The notes beneath the pieces are model-generated. The model was not told the DNA's origin and searched no databases. It worked only from the letters and a program-made list of their open reading frames with translations. DNA of 64,000 nucleotides, taken from Novosphingobium fluoreni. GTDB taxonomy: Bacteria > Pseudomonadota > Alphaproteobacteria > Sphingomonadales > Sphingomonadaceae. The DNA lies in NCBI RefSeq assembly GCF_014196615.1, contig NZ_JACIDY010000005.1, forward strand, positions 205,442-269,441. The letters run 5' to 3'. A program made the translations under genes and the position numbers. Positions 43,747-53,805 of the stretch are shown here, one piece after another; within the stretch, counting starts at the first letter, position 1, and each line of letters opens with the position of its first letter.

Positions 43747-45342
43747 CTATTCCGAGAGATTGACCGCGCTGGCTTCGCGTGGCTTGCGCCGTAGCTGCGC
43801 AAGGTGGCTCTTGTCGAGCGCGCCGACGAGCCAGGCGCTGGCGAGGAACACCGCGCCGCCCGCGCCGACGAGGGTCGCCAGGGCCAGAGCCCGCTCCAGC
43901 GCGGTGCCGGCGTATCGGTTCTGGAACAGCGGTAGCAGGGCCCACAGTGCCAGCGCCATCACCCCCGTCGCCGCCAGTTGCCGCGCCACGCGGGTGGCGA
44001 GCCGCCACGATATGCGAAACCATCCGCGGTGATGCAGCACCGCGTACAAGGCGGCGACGTTGAGGCTTGAGGTAAACGCGGTCGCTCCCGCCAGCCCGAC
44101 GATGCCATAGGTCGGCACGATCGCCACGTTGATGGCGATGTTGATAACCAGCGCCGCCGCCGCGATCCATACCGGCGTGCGGGTGTCCTCCCGGCTGAAG
44201 AACGCGGGTTGAAAGACCTTCACCAGCACGTAGGACGGCAGGCCGCAGACCAGCGCCGTGACGATCGCGGCCATCACGTCGCCTTGTGCCTGGTTCATCT
44301 TCCCGCCGACGAAAAACGCGGTGACAAAGGCCGGAGCGCAGACCGCCAGCGCCGCTGCGGCGGGCAGGGTGAGCAAAGTGGCGATCTCCACCGCATTCGC
44401 CTGCAATCGCTGCGCGCCTTCCTCGTCATGAGAGTGGATGTGGCGCGCCAGCATCGGCAGGATCGCGGTTCCCAGCGCGATACCCACGATGCCCAGCGGC
44501 ATCTGGTTCAGCCGGTCGGCATATTTCAGCAGCGTCAGCGAACCCTGGGCGAGCGAGGTGGCGAAGAATGTGTCGACGAATTGGCTGATCTGGTAAATTC
44601 CGGCTCCGAAAGTTGCGGGCAGGATCAGCCGGCCCAAACGCCTGACCTCAGGCGTAAAGCGCGGCGTCGAAAGTGTAAGCCTCACTCCGGCTCGGCGAAC
44701 GGCCCAGACCATGTAGATCAGTTGCAGCAGTCCTGCCGCCGCCACGCTGACGGCCACGGACCAGGCTACGGCGATGTCCGTGCCGCCCTGCTGACGCAGG
44801 ACGTAGCCGGTCACGATGCCGGTGATCAGCGTCAGGTTGAGCAACACCGGCACGAATGCGCCGGGCGCGAAGCGAGCATGGGCGTTCAGCACGCCCGAAA
44901 GCATCGCCACCACGCTGACCAGCGCGAGATAGGGTAAGGTCACGCGGCTGAGCGATACCGCCAGCTCGAACTTACCCGGCACTCCGGCATATTCGCGGGC
45001 GAGCACCCACACGATGCCGGGCATCGCCAGCATCGCAAGCGCGGAGAAGCCCAGCAATACCCAGACGAATACCGCTAGCACATCATTGGCGAACCGCTCC
45101 GCCACACCGTCGCCGCGGTCGGAGCCCAGAGCGCGGGTGTACATCGGCACGAAAGCAACGGAAAAAGCGCCCTCGGCAAACAGCCGCCGGAATGTGTTGG
45201 GCAGCACGAACGCCAGCTGGAAGGCGTCTGCCGCCAGTCCCGCGCCCAGAACGCGGGCGAGCAGCATGTCGCGCACGAAGCCGAACACCCGGCTAAGCGC
45301 CGTCAGCCCGCCGATGGTGCTGACGTTGCGGACCAGGCTCAT
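43747..45342 (-). CDS. murJ: Lipid II flippase MurJ
   Basis: The 531-residue protein has 14 expected helices and moves lipid II across the inner membrane for peptidoglycan synthesis. Family features are TIGGLTALSRVFGFVRDMLLA at the start, the conserved PNTFRRLFAEGAFSVAFVP segment, and SQFVDTFFATSLAQGSLT. Residues Arg and Asp in the first cavity helix are present. It lies between secB and trpS with short gaps of 47 and 10 bases. Confidence 0.96.
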   Translation of the reverse strand: MSLVRNVSTIGGLTALSRVFGFVRDMLLARVLGAGLAADAFQLAFVLPNTFRRLFAEGAFSVAFVPMYTRALGSDRGDGVAERFANDVLAVFVWVLLGFSALAMLAMPGIVWVLAREYAGVPGKFELAVSLSRVTLPYLALVSVVAMLSGVLNAHARFAPGAFVPVLLNLTLITGIVTGYVLRQQGGTDIAVAWSVAVSVAAAGLLQLIYMVWAVRRAGVRLTLSTPRFTPEVRRLGRLILPATFGAGIYQISQFVDTFFATSLAQGSLTLLKYADRLNQMPLGIVGIALGTAILPMLARHIHSHDEEGAQRLQANAVEIATLLTLPAAAALAVCAPAFVTAFFVGGKMNQAQGDVMAAIVTALVCGLPSYVLVKVFQPAFFSREDTRTPVWIAAAALVINIAINVAIVPTYGIVGLAGATAFTSSLNVAALYAVLHHRGWFRISWRLATRVARQLAATGVMALALWALLPLFQNRYAGTALERALALATLVGAGGAVFLASAWLVGALDKSHLAQLRRKPREASAVNLSE

Positions 45343-45389
45343 AGGCTACGCGTCGTGCCCGAGGGGTTCAGGAACGACGCGCAGTTCGT

Positions 45390-45899
45390 TCAGGCATTCC
45401 CGGCAGGCGGCGCGCCGACGCCCTGCTGGGCGGTGAGCTGCTGCATGTACAGGCCATTGAAATCGATCGGATCCAGCATCAGCGGCGGGAAGCCGGCATC
45501 ACGCACCGCTTCCGACACGATCGCGCGGGCGAAGGGGAACAGGATGCGCGGGGCTTCGGCGAAGAGGAACGCGTGGGCCTGCTGGTCGGGCAGATTGCGC
45601 ATGCCGACAAGTGCTGCGTACGTCAGGTCCACCGCGAAGGCGACCCCGGCATCCGCGCGTGAGGTGACGACGATCTTCAGCTCGACTTCGTGCACTTCGC
45701 CCTCGATCGGGGTGGAGGCGATGTTGAACTGCACGTCGATCTGCGGCGCATCCTGCCACTGGAAGCTGTGCGGTGCGTTCGGGCTCTCTACCGAGAGGTC
45801 CTTCACATACTGCGAGATGATACCGGCGGCGGGATCGTTGTCCTCGTCGCTGCCATTATTCAGGTTGAGGTCGGAGATGATGTTGCCTTCGTCGGCCAT
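45390..45899 (-). CDS. secB: Protein-export chaperone SecB
   Basis: SecB holds precursors unfolded and passes them to SecA. The roughly 169-residue product has the family core QYVKDLSVESPNAPHSFQW, FNIASTPIEGEVHEVELKI, ILFPFARAIVSEAVRDAGFP and LDPIDFNGLYMQQL. An acidic N-terminus of about 25 residues is typical of alphaproteobacteria. ATG at 45899 is preferred over a TTG three codons earlier. It is divergent from the Tim44-like gene, a common pairing in this group. Confidence 0.95.
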   Translation of the reverse strand: MADEGNIISDLNLNNGSDEDNDPAAGIISQYVKDLSVESPNAPHSFQWQDAPQIDVQFNIASTPIEGEVHEVELKIVVTSRADAGVAFAVDLTYAALVGMRNLPDQQAHAFLFAEAPRILFPFARAIVSEAVRDAGFPPLMLDPIDFNGLYMQQLTAQQGVGAPPAGNA

Positions 45900-46128
45900 G
45901 GCGCGCAAAGCTTCCTGCGTTGGTTCTCAATTGCCCGGGCGCCTAGCACCGTGCCGGCCATGCGGCAATGCCGAGCACCGATCGCCCAAGGGTGTCGGGT
46001 GGGCGCTTTTTTGGCCTCGCGGTGCAACTCACGCGTTGTTCATTTGTAAAGCCTACCTATCTGAGGTTATGCTGCCGCGCTTGAGCAATCCGCTGGCGTG
46101 GCGGTGAGGGAAGGACGGTTAGTTAGAC

Positions 46129-46806
46129 GTGACGGTCGAAATCGTGATCCTGGCGATGATCGCTGCCTTTCTGGGGCTGCGCCTTTACTCCGTGCTTGGC
46201 CGCCGTGCCGAGCATGAGGAAGAAACGATCGCCGCCCGGTTTGATCCGCGTCGTAACGCTGCGGGCTCGCCGCGCGTCGCCGCTCCTGCCAAGCCGGACG
46301 AGGCTGCTGGCGCCGTACCGGTTAAAACTCAGCGCGATTTGCCTGCGGTGTCGCCTGCGGTTGAGCGTGGCTTGCGTGAAATCGCTGCCGCCGATCGCCG
46401 GTTCGATCCCTTCGCGTTCGTGGATGGCTCACGCAGTGCATATCGCATGATCCTGGAAGCCTTCTGGAAAGGCGACAAGGAAGAGCTGCGTCACTTGTGC
46501 GATCGTGATGTCTATGAAGGTTTTGCCGCCGCTATCGACGCGAGGGTTGAAGCCGGTGAGACGCTCGACAACCGGCTGATCCGGATCGAGGAAAGTGCGA
46601 TCAGCGCGGCATCATTGGATGGTGGCACCGCCCGGGTCACAGTTCGCTTCCGTAGCGATATCGCGTCTGTCACGCGTGACGCCGACGGAGTTCTCGTTGC
46701 CGGCTCGCTCGATGATGCAATCGAGGCGGTTGACGTGTGGACTTTCAGCCGCGCCGTCAATTCTCCCGACCCCGACTGGTTGCTCGACGAAACCGACGAG
46801 GGCTGA
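46129..46806 (+). CDS. Tim44/TimA family membrane-associated protein
   Basis: The 225-residue product starts at GTG with a membrane segment (VEIVILAMIAAFLGLRLYSVLG), a charged linker, and a C-terminal Tim44-like domain (AYRMILEAFWKGDKEELRHL, VYEGFAAAID, DVWTFSRAV). Mitochondrial Tim44 tethers Hsp70 to the import channel; the bacterial role is probably membrane-related and is not proven. It is followed by mltA after two bases and is divergent from secB. Confidence 0.88.
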   Translation: MTVEIVILAMIAAFLGLRLYSVLGRRAEHEEETIAARFDPRRNAAGSPRVAAPAKPDEAAGAVPVKTQRDLPAVSPAVERGLREIAAADRRFDPFAFVDGSRSAYRMILEAFWKGDKEELRHLCDRDVYEGFAAAIDARVEAGETLDNRLIRIEESAISAASLDGGTARVTVRFRSDIASVTRDADGVLVAGSLDDAIEAVDVWTFSRAVNSPDPDWLLDETDEG

Positions 46807-46808
46807 AC

Positions 46809-48038
46809 TTGCGGGGCATGGCCGGTTTTCCAGGCGGGAGCCGGTTCGCCGTCGTTCTCGTCGCGCTTCTGACGCTCGCAGGATGTGGCCGGCTGGTGCC
46901 GTCTCCCGAAGTAGTCTCGCGGCCACCGCCTTCGCAGTCATCTCCTGACACTGCGCCGCAAGCGCAAACCGCCCGCCAACTCCTCTTGCGCGAGGGGCCT
47001 CCCGTTTCCGCGCTGACGATCCGGCAGGATGACGCCGCCGCCGCGTTGCTGTCCTTCCGTGAAAGCTGTCCGCGGCTGACGACCCGCACGGATGAAAGTG
47101 GTTTGACGCGTCCCGGGGATTGGAAGGCAGCTTGCGATGCCTTCGCGACTTGGCCCTATGGCCAGGCGGAGAACTTTTTCGATACGTTCTTCGAGACCGT
47201 GCAAGTGGGCGATGGACGGGCCTTCGCCACTGGTTATTTCGAGCCTGAGATCGCCGGATCGCGCGCGCACATTCCAGGTTACGACACCCCGGTTTATGCC
47301 GTGCCGCCCGATCTGGTGCGCGCGCGACCGGGAGATGCTGCCGCTCTGGCCAACGGACGCATGCCGATCGGCCGCTATGACGAAAGCGGCGCGTTCGTGC
47401 CGTATTTCGATCGCACCGAAATCGAGAATGGCGCGTTGGCCGGAAAGGGCCTGGAGATCGCGTGGGTTCGCGATCCGGTGGAGTTCTTCTTTCTCCAAGT
47501 CCAGGGCTCGGGACGGCTGCGGCTGCCCGACGGTGGTGTCATGCGGATCGGATATGCCGGGCAGAATGGCCTTGCCTATACCGGGATTGGCAGCGTGATG
47601 CGTGAGCAGGGGCTGATCGGCTCGCAACCCGGCCAATATTCCGGTTCGATGCAGGGCATCATCCAGTATATTCATGACAATCCGGTAGAAGGCCGAGCGC
47701 TGATGCGGCGCAACCGCAGTTGGGTTTTCTTCACCGAGATCAGAGGCGATGGCCCGCTGGGATCGCTGGGCGTTCCGGTTCGCGCCGAAAGCTCCGTCGC
47801 CGCAGATCCCAAGTTCACGCCGCTGGGTGCGCCGGTCTGGCTTGATCTTGATCGGACAGTCGCGAACGGCCTGTGGATCGCCCAGGATACTGGCGGTGCG
47901 ATCAAGGGCGCCAATCGCTTTGACACGTTCTGGGGCGCCGGAGATGAAGCCCGTCGCACGGCTGGCGGAATGAGCGGCAGGGGCCGGGCGTTCATCCTGC
48001 TACCAAAGGGAACGCTTACCCGCCTCGGCGCGAAATGA
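46809..48038 (+). CDS. mltA: Membrane-bound lytic murein transglycosylase A
   Basis: MltA cleaves glycan strands to form anhydro-muropeptides. The roughly 409-residue lipoprotein (lipobox LTLAGC) has the MltA domain with TGYFEPEIAGSR, YFDRTEIENG, QVQGSGRLRL and the 3D-domain catalytic Asp in AQDTGGAIKGANRFDTFWG. The TTG at 46809 has GAGGG at a good distance; ATG at 46818 is an alternative. The smr gene overlaps its end by ATGA. Confidence 0.94.
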   Translation: MRGMAGFPGGSRFAVVLVALLTLAGCGRLVPSPEVVSRPPPSQSSPDTAPQAQTARQLLLREGPPVSALTIRQDDAAAALLSFRESCPRLTTRTDESGLTRPGDWKAACDAFATWPYGQAENFFDTFFETVQVGDGRAFATGYFEPEIAGSRAHIPGYDTPVYAVPPDLVRARPGDAAALANGRMPIGRYDESGAFVPYFDRTEIENGALAGKGLEIAWVRDPVEFFFLQVQGSGRLRLPDGGVMRIGYAGQNGLAYTGIGSVMREQGLIGSQPGQYSGSMQGIIQYIHDNPVEGRALMRRNRSWVFFTEIRGDGPLGSLGVPVRAESSVAADPKFTPLGAPVWLDLDRTVANGLWIAQDTGGAIKGANRFDTFWGAGDEARRTAGGMSGRGRAFILLPKGTLTRLGAK

Positions 48039-48613
48039 GGCCGCCCCGGCGGTTGAGCACGGAAGAGGCCGCCGTCTGGCGCAGGGTGGCCGAGACGGTA
48101 ACTCCGCTACAGCGAGCCCGTCCGGCTAGGCAAGACGCCGATCCTGCACCGCCGATACCGGAGGTTCCGGTCGCGGCTCCGGCGCTCGCGACAAAACCGA
48201 AAGGCCGGATACCGCCGGCACGGCCCGAACCTCCAAGACCGCCAGCCCCCCCGCGCGGAGATGTGCCGATAGGCCTCGATGCTTCATGGGAACGCAAGAT
48301 TGCGCGGGGAGGGCTCGATCCTGACTTCAGCCTCGATCTGCACGGCGCGGGGCTGGACCAGGCCTATAGCCGCCTGATGCACGGCTTGGCGCAGGCCCGC
48401 GCGCTGGGTGCGCGCGTGGTGCTGGTGGTCACTGGAAAGCCCCGCCCGACCGAAGCCGCCGATCGCGGCCAGGCTCGAGGTGCAATCCGGGCGAAGATCA
48501 TCGACTGGCTGGGCGCGAGCGAACATGCCGGATCGATCGCCGCCATTCGCGGTGCGCATCGCCGGCATGGCGGGCCGGGTGCGCTTTACGTGGTGCTGAA
48601 GCGCCGACGGTAG
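48035..48613 (+). CDS. Smr/MutS2-type DNA-nuclease domain protein
   Basis: The 192-residue protein has a Pro-rich N-terminus (PPARPEPPRPPAPP) and a C-terminal Smr domain with SLDLHGAGLDQAYSRLM, VVLVVTGKPRP and a basic end. Smr domains nick DNA or RNA; here the TGKG motif reads TGKP, so activity is uncertain. It overlaps mltA by ATGA and converges on ahpF. Confidence 0.9.
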   Translation: MRPPRRLSTEEAAVWRRVAETVTPLQRARPARQDADPAPPIPEVPVAAPALATKPKGRIPPARPEPPRPPAPPRGDVPIGLDASWERKIARGGLDPDFSLDLHGAGLDQAYSRLMHGLAQARALGARVVLVVTGKPRPTEAADRGQARGAIRAKIIDWLGASEHAGSIAAIRGAHRRHGGPGALYVVLKRRR

Positions 48614-48667
48614 GGTTGGCGACGTCGCCCCGGGGGCTAGCCCGGAACGACGCCTGCTTGTTCCGCT

Positions 48668-50275
48668 TTATTCCGCAGCGACGGCGTGCTGGAACTCCTG
48701 CGCTATCTCCTCGACCGGCTCGTTACGGATGAGGTAGTCGAACGCGGAGAGCGCCGCCTTGGAGCCTTCGCCCATGGCGATGATGATCTGCTTGTAGGGC
48801 GTGGTCGTCGCGTCTCCCGCCGCGAACACGCCGGGCAGGTTGGTGGCGCAATGACCGTCGATCACGATCTCACCCCGGTTCAATTCCAGCCCCGTGTCCT
48901 GCAGGAATTCGGTGTTGGGGACCAAGCCGATCTGCACGAATATGCCTTCCAGCGACAGCTTGTGGTCTTCACCCGTTTCGCGGTTCTTATAGGTGAGGGC
49001 GCTGACCTTTTCGCCATCGCCCAGGACTTCGGTGGATTGTGCCGAGACCAGGATGTCGACGTTCTTCATCGAGCGTAGCTTGTCCACCAGCACCTGATCG
49101 GCGCGCAGCTTGCTGTCGTATTCGATCAGCGTGACGTGGCCGACGATGTTGGCCAAATCAATCGCGGCTTCGACACCCGAATTGCCGCCGCCGATCACCG
49201 CCACGCGCTTGCCCTTGAACAGCGGGCCATCGCAGTGCGGGCAGTAGGCCACGCCCTTGTTGCGGTACTCGGCTTCACCGGGCACGCCCAGATTGCGCCA
49301 GCGCGCGCCGGTGGTGAGGATCACGGAGCGCGCCTTCAGCGAAGCACCGTTCGAGAACACAACTTCGTGCATGCCGCCCAGCTGCGTGGCCGGGATCAGC
49401 TTTTCGGCTCGCAGCAGGTTCATGGAGTCGATCTCGTACTCCTTGACGTGCTGTTCCAGCGCACCCGCCAGCTTCGGGCCCTCGGTGTAGGGGACGGAGA
49501 TGAAATTCTCGATCCCCATCGTATCCTGCACCTGGCCGCCCATGCGCTCGGCGGCGATGCCGGTGCGAAAGCCCTTGCGCGCGGTATAGATGGCCGCCGC
49601 CGCGCCTGCCGGGCCGCCGCCGACGACCAGCACTTCGTAGGGCGCCTTGTCCGCCAGCTTGGCGGCGGCGCGGGCCTCGGCTCCGGTGTCGAGCTTGGCG
49701 AGGATCTCCTCCACGCTCATCTTGCCCGAGCCCCACATGGCACCGTTCAGGAATACCGCCGGCACGGCCATGACACCGCGCGATTCCACTTCCTGTTTGA
49801 ACGTGCCGCCTTCGATCAGCGTGGCATTCACGCGCGGGTTGTAGAGCGCCATCAGCGTCAGCGCCTGCACCACGTCGGGGCAATTGTGGCATGAGAGCGA
49901 GAAATACATCTCGAAGTCAAAATCGCCTTCGAGGCTGCGGATCGCCTCCAGCGTCTCGTCCGAAACCTTGGGCGGATGGCCGCCGGTCCACAGCAGCGCC
50001 AGCACGAGGGAGGTGAATTCATGGCCCAGCGGCACGCCGGCGAAGCGAACCCAGACGCTGGCGTCCGAGGCGCGGCGGATGATGAAGCTGGGGCGGCGCG
50101 CATCGTCGCCGTCGAACGTCGCCGTCACTTTGTCGCTGAGGCTGGAGATCGCTTCCAGCAGCTCGCGGGTTTCGGCGGACTTTGCGTCGTCGCCCAGTGA
50201 GGCGACAAGCTCGATCGGCTCGCGCAGCATGGCGAGGTATTGCGAGAGCTGTTGCTTCAAGGTGGCGTCGAGCAT
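48668..50275 (-). CDS. ahpF: Alkyl hydroperoxide reductase subunit F
   Basis: AhpF transfers electrons from NADH to AhpC. The 535-residue flavoprotein has the N-terminal thioredoxin-like pair (CHNC in [15 protein letters not shown]), FAD-binding [12 protein letters not shown], the redox pair CPHCDGP, NAD-binding [12 protein letters not shown] and the C-terminal [19 protein letters not shown]. Length and motif order are normal. It starts 120 bases after ahpC on the same strand, and a GC-rich stem-loop without T-run lies between. Confidence 0.97.
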   Translation of the reverse strand: MLDATLKQQLSQYLAMLREPIELVASLGDDAKSAETRELLEAISSLSDKVTATFDGDDARRPSFIIRRASDASVWVRFAGVPLGHEFTSLVLALLWTGGHPPKVSDETLEAIRSLEGDFDFEMYFSLSCHNCPDVVQALTLMALYNPRVNATLIEGGTFKQEVESRGVMAVPAVFLNGAMWGSGKMSVEEILAKLDTGAEARAAAKLADKAPYEVLVVGGGPAGAAAAIYTARKGFRTGIAAERMGGQVQDTMGIENFISVPYTEGPKLAGALEQHVKEYEIDSMNLLRAEKLIPATQLGGMHEVVFSNGASLKARSVILTTGARWRNLGVPGEAEYRNKGVAYCPHCDGPLFKGKRVAVIGGGNSGVEAAIDLANIVGHVTLIEYDSKLRADQVLVDKLRSMKNVDILVSAQSTEVLGDGEKVSALTYKNRETGEDHKLSLEGIFVQIGLVPNTEFLQDTGLELNRGEIVIDGHCATNLPGVFAAGDATTTPYKQIIIAMGEGSKAALSAFDYLIRNEPVEEIAQEFQHAVAAE

Positions 50276-50395
50276 GTGTGATGTTCCTTATGTGTTGCGA
50301 TGGCCTGCGGCCCACTTTCGCCACCCCCGCCTTGCGGGAATGACGAAGTGCGTGGGCGTTGGGGGGGCGCTTGGTCCCCCCAGGCCATTAGTGCC

Positions 50396-50962
50396 TTAGA
50401 TCTTGCCGACGAGGTCGAGCGAGGGAGCCAGCGTTTCGCTGCCTTCTTCCCACTTGGCCGGGCAGACCTGGCCGGGGTGCTCACGCCAGTACTTGGCGGC
50501 CTTGATCTTGCGGACGAGTTCGGAGGCGTTGCGGCCCACGCCCTCGGGGGTGATTTCCACCAGCTGGATCACGCCGTCCGGATCGACCACGAAGGTCGCG
50601 CGGTCGGCCAGGCCGGCCTCTTCGCGCAGAACGCCGAAGTTGTTGGTGAGGCGGTGATTCTGGTCGCCCAGGAAGGCGTACTTCAGCTTGCCGATGGTCT
50701 CCGAAGTGTCGTGCCATGCCTTGTGGCTGAAATGGGTGTCGGTCGACACGCCATACACTTCCACGCCCAGGCCCTGAAGCGTGTCATACTGCTCACCTAG
50801 GTCTTCCAGCTCGGTGGGGCAGACGAAGGTGAAGTCTGCGGGATAGAAGAAGAATACGGCCCACTTGCCTTCGATGTCCTTTTCGGTGACGTCGAAGAAG
50901 TCCTTACCGGCCTGGAAGGCGGTGTTGTTGAACGGCTTGATGGTGCTGCCGACGATACCCAT
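50396..50962 (-). CDS. ahpC: Alkyl hydroperoxide reductase subunit C (2-Cys peroxiredoxin)
   Basis: The 188-residue peroxidase reduces hydrogen peroxide and organic peroxides. The peroxidatic Cys is in DFTFVCPTELEDL and the resolving Cys in HPGQVCPAKWEEG. Length and motifs are typical of AhpC1. It is first in the ahpC-ahpF unit; an OxyR-like site lies 70-106 bases upstream. Confidence 0.98.
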   Translation of the reverse strand: MGIVGSTIKPFNNTAFQAGKDFFDVTEKDIEGKWAVFFFYPADFTFVCPTELEDLGEQYDTLQGLGVEVYGVSTDTHFSHKAWHDTSETIGKLKYAFLGDQNHRLTNNFGVLREEAGLADRATFVVDPDGVIQLVEITPEGVGRNASELVRKIKAAKYWREHPGQVCPAKWEEGSETLAPSLDLVGKI

Positions 50963-51031
50963 GGGTTAGAAAACTCCTACTTGGTTGGACTGTCCGAAGC
51001 GGGAGATAGGAGAGGGCGAGGGCAGATGGTA

Positions 51032-51068
51032 GCCCAAAGGTCCGATAGGCTTGATCGAGTTTAACGAT
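51032..51068. promoter_or_regulatory. OxyR-like site upstream of ahpC
   Basis: Three four-base quarter sites occur with exact seven-base spacing: CGAT (51043-51046), ATCG (51054-51057) and CGAT (51065-51068). The expected fourth, at 51032-51035, reads GCCC. LysR-type OxyR binds four quarter sites spaced this way, classically of ATAG/CTAT type. The position about 80 bases from ahpC fits. Base content differs from the classical consensus, so this is suggestive only. Confidence 0.4.
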
Positions 51069-51132
51069 CACAGGCGGTGAGATGAGCGGCAGTGGCGATC
51101 AGTCGAGCATCAGGCCTGATCGGCGCGTTCTG

Positions 51133-52200
51133 TCAGCCGCACTGGCCGCGATGCAGCAGCTTATGATCGGCCAGAACAAGCGCCATCATCGCTTCCACCA
51201 CCGGCGCGCCACGAATGCCGACGCAAGGGTCATGGCGACCTTTGGTGAACAACTCCGTCGCGTCACCATCCCGGGTGATCGTGGGCTGCGGGGTCAGGAT
51301 CGAACTGGTCGGCTTGAAAGCCACGCGCACCACCACGGGTTGTCCGGTGGAAATGCCACCGGCGATGCCGCCCGCGTGGTTGGCGTCGAACCGTGGACCG
51401 GTTGCGCCGGGGTACATCGGGTCGGCGTTCTGCTCACCGCTCAGGCGCGCAGCGGCGAAGCCATCGCCGATCTCCACGCCCTTGACCGCGTTGATGCCCA
51501 TCATGGCGGCGGCCAGATCGGCGTCGAGCTTGCCATAGAGTGGTGCCCCCCAGCCAGCCGGCAAGCCGGTAGCGATACATTCGACCACGGCTCCGACGGA
51601 CGAGCCGGACTTGCGTACGGCCTCCATCTGCGTGGCCCAGCGCGCTGCGGCCTGCGCGTCGGGGCAGAAGAACGGGTTGTTGGCGATTTCGGACGCGTCG
51701 AAGCTAGCGCGGTCGATCGCATCGCCCCCGATCTCGGTGACATACGCCAGGATCGAGACTTCGGGAATCACCAGCCGCGCGACGCCGCCCGCCGCGACCC
51801 GTGCTGCCGTCTCACGCGCCGAACTGCGGCCGCCCCCGCGATAGTCGCGAAAGCCGTACTTGGCGTCATAGGCATAGTCGGCGTGGCCGGGGCGATAGGC
51901 CTTGGCAACCTCGGAGTAGTCCTTCGATCGCTGGTCGACATTCTCGATCATCAGCGAGATCGGCGTGCCAGTGGTCTTGCCTTCGAACACGCCGGACAGG
52001 ATGCGGACCTGATCCGGCTCTTGCCGCTGCGTGGTGAACTTTGACTGGCCGGGCCGACGCGCATCCAGGAAGGGCTGCAGCTTGCCCTCATCGATCTCCA
52101 GCCCCGGGGGACACCCGTCCACGACCGCGCCAAGGGCAGGGCCATGGCTCTCCCCCCAAGTCGTGAACCGCAGCAGGCGACCGAAACTGTTGACGCTCAT
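51133..52200 (-). CDS. aroC: Chorismate synthase
   Basis: AroC makes chorismate, the last common step of aromatic biosynthesis, with reduced FMN. The 355-residue product has the family signatures [19 protein letters not shown], the [20 protein letters not shown] segment, [17 protein letters not shown] and the late [21 protein letters not shown]. The length is normal. It is a single gene facing away from the ArsC-like gene. Confidence 0.98.
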   Translation of the reverse strand: MSVNSFGRLLRFTTWGESHGPALGAVVDGCPPGLEIDEGKLQPFLDARRPGQSKFTTQRQEPDQVRILSGVFEGKTTGTPISLMIENVDQRSKDYSEVAKAYRPGHADYAYDAKYGFRDYRGGGRSSARETAARVAAGGVARLVIPEVSILAYVTEIGGDAIDRASFDASEIANNPFFCPDAQAAARWATQMEAVRKSGSSVGAVVECIATGLPAGWGAPLYGKLDADLAAAMMGINAVKGVEIGDGFAAARLSGEQNADPMYPGATGPRFDANHAGGIAGGISTGQPVVVRVAFKPTSSILTPQPTITRDGDATELFTKGRHDPCVGIRGAPVVEAMMALVLADHKLLHRGQCG

Positions 52201-52289
52201 GGCTGCGCGCTTTGTCGCGTCAGGGGCGCTTTGTCCAGTTTGCGCATTATCCGCTTGCCCGGCCGGACCCGCCGCGCAAAGGATTGCGC

Positions 52290-52637
52290 ATGACGATCAC
52301 TCTCTACGGCATACCCAACTGCGACACCGTGAAGAAGGCGCGGGCATGGCTCGATCAGAACGATCTGGCTTACGACTTTCATGACTACAAGAAGCAGGGA
52401 GCGGACCCGGAGCAACTTGCACGGTGGGTCGATCAGGCCGGGTGGGAGGTGGTGTTGAACCGCCGTGGCACCACGTTTCGCGCGTTGCCGGAGGCCGACA
52501 AGTCCGATCTTGACGCGACCAAGGCGGTGAAGCTGATGGCGGCGAACCCGAGTTGCATCAAGCGGCCTGTCGTCGAATATCCGGGCGGCCTGCTGGTCGG
52601 GTTCGACGCTGCGCGCTGGGAGCAGGCGCTGCGTTGA
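52290..52637 (+). CDS. ArsC/Spx-family reductase-like protein (YffB type)
   Basis: The roughly 115-residue thioredoxin-fold protein has the N-terminal [17 protein letters not shown] (one Cys followed by DTVKKA, typical of YffB/ArsC-like) and [16 protein letters not shown] and [11 protein letters not shown]. YffB-type proteins are thought to act as GSH-dependent reductases, not as arsenate reductases. ATG at 52290 is the family start. It converges with the sensor kinase gene, almost touching. Confidence 0.9.
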   Translation: MTITLYGIPNCDTVKKARAWLDQNDLAYDFHDYKKQGADPEQLARWVDQAGWEVVLNRRGTTFRALPEADKSDLDATKAVKLMAANPSCIKRPVVEYPGGLLVGFDAARWEQALR

Positions 52638-52640
52638 TGC

Positions 52641-53681
52641 TCAGGCGGCCCGTGCGTCTCCACCATCGCAACTGAGTGACACTTCGCAGCCTTCCGGTCC
52701 GAAACGCGTAGCGTGCCGGGCCCGGGCCTGGCGTGCGAAGGCTTCGAGCAGCTTCGATCCGATGCCGCCCGTCGTCGTGGGCGGTGGCGCGGCGTTGCCC
52801 ACGCCGTTGTCGCGGATGACCAGCCGCCATTTCTCTCCCTGCGCTTCGAAATGCACCACCACCTTGCCCGGGCGGCTCTGCGGGAAAGCGTACTTGGCGC
52901 AGTTGGTTAGCGCCTCGTTGGCGAACAGACCGATGGCCACGGCCGACTCGCGCGGCAGGCTGACATCGGCGCAGCGCGCCTCCACCTTCACCTCGGGCGG
53001 CAACATCGCGCCGCTGACCCGCTCCACCATGCGATGGAGATAGGGACGCATTTCCACAACCACGCCCTCGCCCTGCTCCCCGGCGAGGTGGGTATAAGCC
53101 TCTGCGAAAGTGCGTACGCGGCCGATCGCATCGTCGAAGGCGCGGACGATCTGCTTTGAGCCCTCACGCCGCTTTTGCAGTTCGAGCAGGCTGGCGACCA
53201 GCGCGAAGTTGTTCTTCGTGCGATGTTCCAGTTCTGCCAGAAGCACCGCGCGTCGCTCGATCTCGGCTTCGCGCTGGAGCCGCTCATGCTCCACGGCGTA
53301 GCGGAAGGTTTCGGCGAAGATCAGCACGACAAGGATGGATAGCGCGTTCAGCCCGGCGATGGAGGCAGCCTGCGTTTCCATCCTGACGCCGATGTCCATC
53401 GCGAAAGTCTGGTAGCAGGCCCAACCGAAAGCGACCGCAAACGCAACAAGTCCAGCTTCCCAGCGACCGTAAAGCGTGGCCAGCAGGACAGCCGGATAGA
53501 TCAGGGAGAACAGGCCGGTGCCAGGGGCCCAGATGCCTACAAGCATCCGCAGCCCGATCATCAATAGCCCGCACGCCACACCCAGCGTGATCCGCGCCAC
53601 GGCACGCTTGGCTGGCGTATCGAAACGTCGCGCGATATCGAAATGCGTCAGTCGATGCAGTTGGTTACCCCTCCTTGCCAC
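52641..53681 (-). CDS. HisKA_2/HWE-type membrane sensor histidine kinase
   Basis: The roughly 346-residue kinase has about four N-terminal membrane helices (LGVACGLLMIGLRMLVGI, LFSLIYPAVLLATLYG, LNALSILVVLIFAETF). The dimerisation domain has the phospho-His in ELEHRTKNNFALVASLLEL, followed by HATPase boxes (NEALTNCAKYAF, DNGVG, GGIGSKLL). HisKA_2 kinases are common in alphaproteobacterial stress signalling; no response regulator is adjacent, so the partner is unknown. GTG at 53681 lacks a ribosome-binding site. A perfect AAGGAGG lies before an in-frame CTG nine codons in, so the real start may differ. Confidence 0.85.
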   Translation of the reverse strand: MARRGNQLHRLTHFDIARRFDTPAKRAVARITLGVACGLLMIGLRMLVGIWAPGTGLFSLIYPAVLLATLYGRWEAGLVAFAVAFGWACYQTFAMDIGVRMETQAASIAGLNALSILVVLIFAETFRYAVEHERLQREAEIERRAVLLAELEHRTKNNFALVASLLELQKRREGSKQIVRAFDDAIGRVRTFAEAYTHLAGEQGEGVVVEMRPYLHRMVERVSGAMLPPEVKVEARCADVSLPRESAVAIGLFANEALTNCAKYAFPQSRPGKVVVHFEAQGEKWRLVIRDNGVGNAAPPPTTTGGIGSKLLEAFARQARARHATRFGPEGCEVSLSCDGGDARAA

Positions 53682-53805
53682 AGAGTGGATCCCGCCACGG
53701 CTCTAACTTGCCTGCACCCCGCTAGATGCGAAGATTAAGTGAATTGATCATGACCGTCGAGAGCTAAGCCGATGCCTTACCCTGTCCATAGGGGCAATGG
53801 CGGGG

